This document shows, one piece after another, positions 56,314 through 64,000 of a stretch of 64,000 bases of DNA. The notes below the pieces were generated by a model. It saw nothing but the letters and a program-made list of their open reading frames with translations, was not told where the DNA came from and did not search any database. Numbering within the stretch: position 1 is the stretch's first letter; each line of letters opens with the position of its first letter. A program made the translations under genes and the position numbers. Source of the DNA: Dechloromonas sp. ZY10 (GTDB lineage: Bacteria; Pseudomonadota; Gammaproteobacteria; Burkholderiales; Rhodocyclaceae); contig NZ_CP144212.1 in NCBI RefSeq assembly GCF_041378895.1, positions 771,001 to 835,000 of the forward strand. Reading direction: 5' to 3'.

Positions 56314-57234
56314 TTAGACGTAGGCCAGCCAGCTGTCGTGCTCGGCCGAGCGGCCGTAGACGACGTCGAAGTACTTGGCCTGGATCTGGGCGGTGACCGG
56401 ACCGCGACGGCCGATGCCGATCTGGCGGCCGTCGAGTTCGCGGATCGGGGTGACTTCGGCGGCGGTGCCGGTGAAGAAGGCTTCGTCGGCGGCGTACACT
56501 TCGTCACGGGTGATGCGCTTTTCCAGCACCTGCAGGCCGAGTTCGTCGGCCAGTTGTAGCACGGTGGCGCGGGTGATGCCTTCCAGGCAGGAGGTGAGGT
56601 CCGGGGTATACAGCTTGTTTTTCTTGACGATGAACAGGTTCTCGCCAGCGCCTTCGGCGACGTAGCCTTCCGGGTCGAGCAGCATGGCTTCGTCGTAGCC
56701 GTCGTTGGTTGCCTCGTTGTTGGCCAGGATCGAGTTGATGTAGTGGCCGCAAGCCTTGGCGCGCACCATCGAGATATTGACGTGGTGACGGGTGAAGCTG
56801 GAGGTCTTGACGCGGATGCCGCGCTCCATGCCTTCCTCGCCGAGGTAGGCACCCCACGGCCAGGCGGCGATGGCGATGTGCACTTTCGCGCCCTTCGGCG
56901 AGACGCCGAGCTTCTCCGAGCCGTAGAAAGCGATCGGGCGGATATAGCCGGATTCGAGCTTGTTGGCGCGGATCACTTCCTTGTGCGCCTCGTTGATCGT
57001 TTCCTTGTCGAACGGCATCTGCATCTGGAAGATGTGGGCCGAGTTGAACAGGCGGTCGGTGTGGTCTTCCAGGCGGAAAATCGCCGTGCCACGCTCGGTT
57101 TTGTAGGCGCGCAGGCCCTCGAAAACGCCCATGCCGTAGTGCAGGGAGTGGGTGAGGACATGGGTGGTGGCTTCGCGCCAGGGCACGAGTTTGCCATCCT
57201 GCCAAATGAATCCGTCGCGATCCGACATGGACAT
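56314..57234 (-). CDS. ilvE: Branched-chain amino acid aminotransferase
   Basis: 306 residues, fold-type IV PLP enzyme. HYGMGVFEGLRAYKT, the PLP-Lys region YINSILANNEATNDGYDEAMLLD, GAGENLFIVKKNKLYTPD and FFTGTAAEVTPIRELDGR are all present. It converts Leu, Ile and Val to their 2-oxo acids and back. ATG 57234 has CGGAGAA upstream. It is divergent from nudJ. Confidence 0.96.
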   Translation of the reverse strand: MSMSDRDGFIWQDGKLVPWREATTHVLTHSLHYGMGVFEGLRAYKTERGTAIFRLEDHTDRLFNSAHIFQMQMPFDKETINEAHKEVIRANKLESGYIRPIAFYGSEKLGVSPKGAKVHIAIAAWPWGAYLGEEGMERGIRVKTSSFTRHHVNISMVRAKACGHYINSILANNEATNDGYDEAMLLDPEGYVAEGAGENLFIVKKNKLYTPDLTSCLEGITRATVLQLADELGLQVLEKRITRDEVYAADEAFFTGTAAEVTPIRELDGRQIGIGRRGPVTAQIQAKYFDVVYGRSAEHDSWLAYV

Positions 57235-57346
57235 GGTCGATTCTCCGAAAAGCTCACATGAAAGGGCGGCATTTTAGCTGATTTTCCCGCCGTTTTTTAG
57301 CCGCGTCCGCCGGTAAAATAGCGTCTTTGCTTTACGGAATGCCCCG

Positions 57347-57793
57347 ATGATCTGGAAACCCAATGTGACCGTTGCCGCCGTCGTCGAACGGGATGGCAAA
57401 TTCCTGCTGGTCGAAGAGGAGACCGATGCCGGTTTGGCCTTCAATCAGCCGGCCGGCCACCTGGAAGAAGGTGAGAACCTGATCGACGCGGTGGTTCGCG
57501 AGGCGCTTGAAGAAACCGCATGGCACTTCCGGCCGACCCACCTGGTCGGCATCTACAACTGGAAACACCCGGCCAAGGATGTGACTTACCTGCGCTTCGC
57601 CTTCGGCGGCGAACTGCTGCAGCATGAGCCGCAGCGGCAACTCGACGCCGGGATCGTGGCTGCTCGTTGGCTGACGCTGGATGAGGTGAGGGCGACGCAG
57701 GCTCGGCATCGCAGCCCGCTGATCCTGCGTTGCATTGAGGATGCGCTGGCCGGGCGTCGCTACCCACTCGATCTGTTGGTGCATTACGGCTGA
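57347..57793 (+). CDS. nudJ: NUDIX phosphatase NudJ-like
   Basis: 148 residues. NUDIX box GHLEEGENLIDAVVREALEE followed by T-A-W. NudJ hydrolyses HMP-PP and nucleoside di/triphosphates in E. coli, where it lies directly before mnmA, as it nearly does here. A TAAAAT hexamer is 28 bp upstream of ATG 57347, without a good -35. Its stop shares a base with the next start (TGATG). Confidence 0.92.
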   Translation: MIWKPNVTVAAVVERDGKFLLVEEETDAGLAFNQPAGHLEEGENLIDAVVREALEETAWHFRPTHLVGIYNWKHPAKDVTYLRFAFGGELLQHEPQRQLDAGIVAARWLTLDEVRATQARHRSPLILRCIEDALAGRRYPLDLLVHYG

Positions 57794-58350
57794 TGCGCAG
57801 GTGGCCGCTGCTCCTGCTGCTGGCCTTGTCGGCCGGGGTCTCGGCCGAGGAATGGGTGCCGGTGTGCCATGGTTACGGCTGCGTGGCGCAGGATGAGGTG
57901 GTGTTTTCGTCGTTGCGGTTGCGGCTGCTCGCCGGGCGCCTGGCGCAGGCGCGGGATGCGGCTGGCGAGCGGGAAATATTAGCCGCAGTGGTGGGGGACC
58001 TGTATCGCTGGGCCGGTGAACAGTCCGAGATTCGCAACGACCGTGGCGGCAATTTTGCCGATGGCAGTATGCCCGGGCGGATGGATTGCCTGGATCACTC
58101 GACGACGACCACGCGCTTCCTGCAGTTGCTGATGCGGCGCGGAGCCTTGCGTTACCACCGGGTGCTGCCTCCGGTCAGCCGGGCCTGGCTGGGCCTGGTG
58201 GAAAATCATTGGGCTGCGCAGATCGAAGTGCTGGCGGCGGTGGGCGGCGAGGAGCGCTATGTGGTCGATAGCTGGTTTGTGGATAATGGAGAGCCGGCGG
58301 TGATTTTGCCGCTGGAGGAATGGAAGAAAGGGGCTGGTCCCGATGTCTGA
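57793..58350 (+). CDS. Exported protein with a candidate Cys-His-Asp catalytic set
   Basis: 185 residues with a signal peptide (cleavage near VSAEE). No named family recognised. C99 and H102 in [15 protein letters not shown]139 in VENHWAAQI and D159 in YVVDSW are spaced as in transglutaminase/papain-like C-H-D enzymes, and the Cys starts a helix as in that fold. Two more cysteines, C25 and C30, may form a disulphide. It lies between nudJ and mnmA, overlapping mnmA by 8 bp, an insertion into the usual nudJ-mnmA pair. Enzyme activity is an inference. Confidence 0.75.
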   Translation: MRRWPLLLLLALSAGVSAEEWVPVCHGYGCVAQDEVVFSSLRLRLLAGRLAQARDAAGEREILAAVVGDLYRWAGEQSEIRNDRGGNFADGSMPGRMDCLDHSTTTTRFLQLLMRRGALRYHRVLPPVSRAWLGLVENHWAAQIEVLAAVGGEERYVVDSWFVDNGEPAVILPLEEWKKGAGPDV

Positions 58351-59464
58351 AGCGGACAACAAAATGGGTAAAAAAGGAACGGTGGTGGTGGGCTTGTCGG
58401 GCGGCGTCGATTCGTCGGTCGCGGCCTTGCTGTTGAAGCGCCAGGGCTGGAACGTCGTCGGCCTGTTCATGAAGAACTGGGAGGACGACGATACCGAGGA
58501 GTATTGCTCGTCGCGCCAGGATCTGATCGACGTGATGAGCGTTGCCGACCGGATCGGGATCGACGTCGAGGTGGTCAATTTTGCTGCCGAGTATCGCGAG
58601 CGGGTGTTCGCCGAATTCCTGCGCGAATACCAGGCCGGGCGGACGCCGAATCCGGACATCCTGTGCAATTCGGAGATCAAGTTCAAGGCCTTCCTCGATC
58701 ATGCGCTGAAGATGGGGGCCGACAAGATCGCCACCGGCCATTACGCCGGCGTGCGCGAGTTTAACGGTGAGTTCCAGTTGCTCAAGGCCGAGGACGGGAC
58801 CAAGGACCAGAGCTACTTCCTCTATCGCCTTAACCAGGCTCAACTGGCGAAAACGCTGTTTCCGCTGGCCGATCTCTACAAACGCGAGGTGCGCAAGATC
58901 GCCGAAGCCGAGGGCTTGCACGTTGCCGCCAAGAAGGATTCGACCGGCATCTGCTTCATCGGCGAGCGGCCGTTCAAGGATTTTCTCGCCCGCTATCTGC
59001 CGCCGAAAAAAGGCGAAATCCGCCGCCTTGACGACGGCAAGCCGATGGGCGAGCACGACGGTCTGATGTATCACACCATTGGTCAGCGCAAGGGTTTGCA
59101 TATCGGCGGAGTCAAGGAGAAGGGGCGCCCCGGTGGCGGCGATCACGATGCCTGGTTCGTGGCTGGCAAGGACATGGAAAAAAATGTCCTTTACGTGGTT
59201 CAGGGGCACGATCATCCGGCGCTGCAGCGCTCGGCCCTGGTTGCCGAGCAATTGAGCTGGGTGGCCGGGTGCGATCCGCATCCCCACTGGGTGTACACCG
59301 CCAAACCGCGTTACCGGACTGCCGATCAGCCGTGCGAAATCGAGCGGATCGGCGGTGGCGAGTGTGAGATTCACTTTGCCGAGCCGCAATGGGCGCTGAC
59401 TCCGGGGCAGTCGGTGGTGGTTTACGAAAGCCGGGTCTGTCTTGGCGGCGGCGTGATCCGTTAA
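58343..59464 (+). CDS. mnmA: tRNA-specific 2-thiouridylase MnmA
   Basis: 373 residues. PP-loop [25 protein letters not shown] with the first catalytic Cys, [16 protein letters not shown] with the second, and [14 protein letters not shown]. It thiolates U34 of Lys, Glu and Gln tRNAs. ATG 58343 overlaps the preceding gene. It ends at the long palindromic terminator. Confidence 0.97.
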   Translation: MSEADNKMGKKGTVVVGLSGGVDSSVAALLLKRQGWNVVGLFMKNWEDDDTEEYCSSRQDLIDVMSVADRIGIDVEVVNFAAEYRERVFAEFLREYQAGRTPNPDILCNSEIKFKAFLDHALKMGADKIATGHYAGVREFNGEFQLLKAEDGTKDQSYFLYRLNQAQLAKTLFPLADLYKREVRKIAEAEGLHVAAKKDSTGICFIGERPFKDFLARYLPPKKGEIRRLDDGKPMGEHDGLMYHTIGQRKGLHIGGVKEKGRPGGGDHDAWFVAGKDMEKNVLYVVQGHDHPALQRSALVAEQLSWVAGCDPHPHWVYTAKPRYRTADQPCEIERIGGGECEIHFAEPQWALTPGQSVVVYESRVCLGGGVIR

Positions 59465-59486
59465 GCCCGGCGGCTGCCGGCGGTAC

Positions 59487-59532
59487 AAAAAAGCACCAGA
59501 TTCACGGTCGACCGTGAATCTGGTGCTTTTTT
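59487..59532. terminator. 46-bp perfect palindrome acting as a bidirectional terminator
   Basis: The TTCACGGTCGACCGTGAA core (59501-59518) is extended by GCACCAGA arms and six A/T pairs to a perfect 46-bp palindrome with T-tracts on both strands. It lies between the converging mnmA (stop 59464) and chemoreceptor (stop 59539) genes. Confidence 0.92.
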
Positions 59533-59538
59533 ACTGGC

Positions 59539-61539
59539 TTAAATCCGGAAGCGTCCGACGTTGGCGTGCAGGCGGCCGGCCAGTTCCTGCAACTTGTCGG
59601 CGGCCGATGCCGTATTCTGCGCCTCGGTACTGTTTTGCTCGACCTTGCCGGCAATCTGCTCGACGCCGTTGGCTACGGTGTGACTGGCGGTGCTCTGTTC
59701 GCGGATTGCATCGTTGATCCCGGCAACTGCCCGGCTGACTGTCTCGGCGCCGGCGTGCATGGCCTGAATCGACTCGGTGGCGGTGGCCGCCAGTTCGACT
59801 CCCTGGCCGACCTCGGCCACGCCCTGATTCATTTTGCTGACGGCGGCACGGGTGCCGCTCTGGATGGCGCCGATCAGTTCGGTGATTTCATGGGTGGAAT
59901 GCGCGGTACGCTCCGCCAGCTTGCGCACTTCGTCAGCGACGACCGCAAAACCGCGCCCTTGCTCGCCGGCGCGAGCTGCTTCGATGGCTGCGTTGAGGGC
60001 GAGCAGGTTGGTCTGGTCGGCAATTTCGCGGATAGTCCCGGCAATGCTTGAAATCGACTCCGAATGGGTTCCCAGGGTTTCGACCGTGGTGGCGGTTTCA
60101 CGCACGGTGTCAGCGATTCTGGCCATCGCGGCTACCGCGTTGTCGATGATGCCGGTGCTTTCCCTGGCCTTGGCCACCGAATCGTGGGCAATCTGTTCGG
60201 CTTGCCCGGCATTGTCGGCAATCAACATGATGCTGGTACTCATTTGCTCGACCGATGCCGCCATGCTGGTGATCGCATCGCTTTGTTCGTGCGAACTGCT
60301 GGCGACATCGCCGGCCGAGGTCTTGAGTTGTTCGGTGTTGGCGGCGACCTGGTCGGCAGCCTCGCGGATTTGTTGCAGCAGCCGCCGCAGTTCTTCCTGC
60401 ATCGCGGCAAAGGCCCGCAGCAGGCGGCCGATTTCGTCGTTGCTGCGGCTGTCGATACGGTTGGTGAAGTCGCCGGCGGCGATGCCGTTGGCGATGCGGA
60501 CGACCGCATCGAGTGGCTGTGCAATCCAGCGCCTTACCGTCCACCACAGGGTGCCGACGATGAGCAGGATGAGCAGCCCGGTGCTGCCGAGCAACAGATA
60601 CATTGCCTCCTTGCTCTCGGCGTTGAATTCTTCAAGATAACTGCCTGAGGCGATGATCCAGTTCCACTCCGGGTAGTGGTTGAAAATCACGATTTTTTCG
60701 CGAGCCTGGGCTTCGTCGGGGTTTTGCCACCAGTAATGGATGATTCCGTCCTTTCTGGCCAGCATTTCCTTGACGAATTCCTCGCCGCGTGCCCCTTTCA
60801 TGTCGAGCAGCGATTTGCCCTCGATTTTCGGGTGCATGGTCAGCAGCCCCTTGTCCTTGCCGGCATCGAAGGCATAAGGGTAGCCGGTGGCGCCAACCTT
60901 TACCGAGAGGACTTTCTTGCGCAGTTCGGCCAGCCCCGCCGAAAAATCGATGCCGGTGAAAAAGGCGCCAATGACCTCGCCCTGGCCGTCCTTGATCGGC
61001 TGGTAATGCGTCATCACGTCGCGGCCGAGCATGCGCGCCTTGCCGGTATAGGTTTCGCCCTTGAGCAGGCGGGCCACCGCCGGGTGTTCGCGGCCCAGCG
61101 GGATGCCCGAGGCGCGCTGCCCCTTGTCGTCCTTGATCGAGGTTGCGGTCCGTTCAAAATCTTCGCCGCGCCGGGTCAGGACAGTTGCATAGGCACCGGT
61201 GAGCTGGGTGAAACGGTCGGGGATCGCGGTCTGCTCGAAGCCGATCAACTGCTGGCCGTGGAGCAACTGGCCGCTGTCGTTACGGCTGAAGGCTTCCGGG
61301 TAGTGGCTGGCGAAAACCCGGTTGAGACGGCTGATTTCTCCCTTGAGCGCCTGGTTGTAGGCGTCAATCATGTCGACGATTTGCTGATTCGCCGTCTGCA
61401 ACGCGGTATTGGCGCGGGCTTCCAGTTTTGTGCTGAGGTAATGTGAGAGACCGGCAGCCGCGCTGCCAAGCAGCAGGGCGATGCCGGTGGCCATGACCAG
61501 GATGAGCCTGGTCGCGACCGATGTCGGACGATCGGACAT
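59539..61539 (-). CDS. Methyl-accepting chemotaxis protein
   Basis: 666 residues. Membrane helix ~11-33, periplasmic Cache-type sensor (~35-310: [45 protein letters not shown]), second helix ~318-338, HAMP (~340-392) and the cytoplasmic signalling hairpin with [43 protein letters not shown]. No C-terminal pentapeptide for CheR docking. Cache sensors of this type often bind organic acids; the ligand is unknown. Confidence 0.95.
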   Translation of the reverse strand: MSDRPTSVATRLILVMATGIALLLGSAAAGLSHYLSTKLEARANTALQTANQQIVDMIDAYNQALKGEISRLNRVFASHYPEAFSRNDSGQLLHGQQLIGFEQTAIPDRFTQLTGAYATVLTRRGEDFERTATSIKDDKGQRASGIPLGREHPAVARLLKGETYTGKARMLGRDVMTHYQPIKDGQGEVIGAFFTGIDFSAGLAELRKKVLSVKVGATGYPYAFDAGKDKGLLTMHPKIEGKSLLDMKGARGEEFVKEMLARKDGIIHYWWQNPDEAQAREKIVIFNHYPEWNWIIASGSYLEEFNAESKEAMYLLLGSTGLLILLIVGTLWWTVRRWIAQPLDAVVRIANGIAAGDFTNRIDSRSNDEIGRLLRAFAAMQEELRRLLQQIREAADQVAANTEQLKTSAGDVASSSHEQSDAITSMAASVEQMSTSIMLIADNAGQAEQIAHDSVAKARESTGIIDNAVAAMARIADTVRETATTVETLGTHSESISSIAGTIREIADQTNLLALNAAIEAARAGEQGRGFAVVADEVRKLAERTAHSTHEITELIGAIQSGTRAAVSKMNQGVAEVGQGVELAATATESIQAMHAGAETVSRAVAGINDAIREQSTASHTVANGVEQIAGKVEQNSTEAQNTASAADKLQELAGRLHANVGRFRI

Positions 61540-61673
61540 GTTTCTCCTCCGGGATTTATGAATGGTTAATTGATTTTATTGAATGTAAATCCGCGAATTG
61601 TGCCCAGCGTCCTGGTTTTGCGTTTTGATCTAACGCAAATGAGTATGACAAAGACGGTTTGCGCGGATAAGCC

Positions 61674-61721
61674 AAGAGGCGCCGTAGCGCCTCTTGAAAG
61701 TGGTCCGCCCAGGGGGGGGGG
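61674..61721. other. Hairpin and 10-G run downstream of the GST gene
   Basis: AAGAGGCGC / GCGCCTCTT (61674-61695) with a 4-nt loop, then a run of ten G at 61712-61721 ending 5 bp before the GST stop codon. Possible transcript end for the GST gene on the minus strand, though the T-tract is poor. Confidence 0.5.
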
Positions 61722-61726
61722 CTGCG

Positions 61727-62335
61727 TCAGTCGTGCGGCAGGGTTTCGGCGAATGACGGGCGCTGCTGCAGTTTGCCGGCCAGGCGCTCGAGGTTGGGGT
61801 AGAGGGTCGGCCAGTCGATTGCGGGGAAGCGGAAGGCCAGATAGCCAAGTGCCGTGCCGGCCGCGATGTCGGCCATCGAAATATGGTTGCCCATGCAGTA
61901 GGCCTTGTCGCCGAGATGCTCGCTCATGAAGGCCAGGCTGCGGTCGATTTTGTCCTGCTGGCGCTGGATCCAGTCGCCGCTTTGCTGGTGGGCCGGGCGC
62001 TTGCGTTCGACCACGATGCTGGCGGCAGCTTCGCAGATACCGTCGGCCAAGGCTTCCCAGCGCTTGACCTCGGTCCGTTCACGGTTGGGGGCGGGAAACA
62101 GCTTGTTGTTGGGCGAAAGGTTGTCGATGTATTCGACGATTACCCGGGAGTCGAACAGCGGCGTGCCGTCGTCCAGCAACAGCACCGGAATTTTGCCCAG
62201 CGGGTTGCTGTCGGGTACTTTGCTTTCGGCCAGCCACGGCGAATCGATTTCGAACTCGACGTCGATCTTTTTTTCGGCCAGGACAATGCGGACCTTGCGG
62301 ACAAAAGGACTGGTGTGGGAGCCGATCAGCTTCAT
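61727..62335 (-). CDS. Glutathione S-transferase family protein
   Basis: 202 residues. Thioredoxin-like N-domain (KLIGSHTSPFVRKVRIVLAEK, NPLGKIPVLLLDDG, FDSRVIVEYID) and all-helical C-domain (MADIAAGTALGYL). Ser8/Ser-Pro near the N-terminus fits beta/theta-like bacterial GSTs. Substrate unknown. ATG 62335 restores the family N-terminus; a longer frame to 62455 overlaps the purB start and was rejected. Confidence 0.92.
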   Translation of the reverse strand: MKLIGSHTSPFVRKVRIVLAEKKIDVEFEIDSPWLAESKVPDSNPLGKIPVLLLDDGTPLFDSRVIVEYIDNLSPNNKLFPAPNRERTEVKRWEALADGICEAAASIVVERKRPAHQQSGDWIQRQQDKIDRSLAFMSEHLGDKAYCMGNHISMADIAAGTALGYLAFRFPAIDWPTLYPNLERLAGKLQQRPSFAETLPHD

Positions 62336-62362
62336 CGCATGCTCGTGGATTGAAGAATGGCG

Positions 62363-62389
62363 ATTATAGCGTATAGCGCACGGGATCAA
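62363..62389 (-). promoter_or_regulatory. Candidate promoter for the GST gene
   Basis: On the minus strand TTGATC (62389-62384) and a perfect TATAAT (62368-62363) are spaced by 15 bp, 28 bp before the GST ATG. Confidence 0.45.
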
Positions 62390-62406
62390 GCGGCAGGTAA
62401 AATTGA

Positions 62407-63798
<1,392 letters not shown>

Positions 63799-63813
63799 TC
63801 CGGAGCGTTCGCC

Positions 63814-64000
63814 ATGCAATGTACTCAATGCGGACGGGAAGTGCCTGAAGACGCGATCTACTGCCCGCATTGCACTGGCGAGCGCAAGGTCAGCGACCGC
63901 CAGGTCATCAATGGCGGGCTCAAGGGGGGGGCGTTGGGACTGGCCGTCGGCTTGGCGCTGGTGACCGTGATGCTCGGTTTCTACGAGCTCGAGCGCGGAA
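63814..64000 (+). CDS. Zinc-ribbon membrane protein, 3' end cut by window
   Basis: The first 62 codons are present. Two CxxC pairs (QCTQCGREV and YCPHCTGER) form an N-terminal zinc ribbon, followed by a hydrophobic segment (ALGLAVGLALVTVMLGFYEL), so it is likely a membrane-anchored zinc-ribbon protein. CGGAG lies 7 bp before ATG 63814. It follows purB closely and may be co-transcribed. Function unknown. An 8-G run (~63924-63931) lies within it. Confidence 0.75.
   Translation, partial: MQCTQCGREVPEDAIYCPHCTGERKVSDRQVINGGLKGGALGLAVGLALVTVMLGFYELERG

Overview
The window is high-GC chromosomal DNA from a Gram-negative bacterium. The gene set (yhdP, tldD, waaF, nudJ-mnmA, an AlgC-type mutase, an A-band-like O-polysaccharide operon, frequent GTG/TTG starts) fits a betaproteobacterium. 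My best guess is Rhodocyclaceae (Dechloromonas/Azonexus-like), but that is an inference and no rRNA is present to confirm it. No tRNA, rRNA, CRISPR array, transposase or integrase was seen.

Left part (1-16.1 kb): housekeeping genes yhdP(end)-nitrilase-tldD, a DAHP synthase, a cobalamin adenosyltransferase diverging from a hydroxypyruvate isomerase, an HDOD protein, an RhlE-type helicase, and a signalling operon of two sensor kinases around one receiver protein. These are followed by a UgpB-like binding protein overlapping ugpQ, which seems to lack an ATG/GTG/TTG start. At 16.2-17.1 kb lies an MNT-HEPN toxin-antitoxin-like pair.

Cell-surface block (17.1-32 kb): a FecR-domain protein, then a large cysteine-free DUF4214/S-layer-like protein whose promoter carries a perfect CRP consensus, a strong terminator, and then an AT-richer operon. 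This operon holds two SPINDLY/OGT-type glycosyltransferases (the second fused to a methyltransferase) flanking CDP-glucose/3,6-dideoxyhexose genes (rfbF, a broken methyltransferase, an aminotransferase, rfbG, rfbH, an rfbC-like epimerase). The simplest reading is an S-layer protein with a linked O-glycosylation locus. Base composition switches back to the host pattern inside the last gene.

O-polysaccharide operon (47.5 to 32.2 kb, minus strand): wzm, wzt, a 1529-residue FkbM-methyltransferase plus three-glycosyltransferase protein, rmd, gmd, a CRP-type regulator, a small membrane protein, two glycosyltransferases, a CHASE2 adenylate cyclase and manC. The content matches an A-band/common-antigen D-rhamnan pathway, with a cAMP synthesis and sensing pair built into the operon. 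The regulator keeps the cAMP pocket and the RETVxR recognition helix of CRP, so it is a candidate for the CRP site in front of the S-layer gene. That would link the two surface systems.

Right part (47.7-64 kb): alaS, an EAL-HDOD protein, the AlgC-type mutase (supplies mannose-1-P to manC), a YheT-like hydrolase, an NTF2-like protein, waaF, a zinc-finger protein, ilvE, nudJ, a C-H-D candidate peptidase, mnmA, a chemoreceptor, a GST, purB and a zinc-ribbon membrane protein cut by the window end. A palindrome, TTCACGGTCGACCGTGAA, recurs through the window in intergenic DNA, at the tips of terminators and inside coding sequence.
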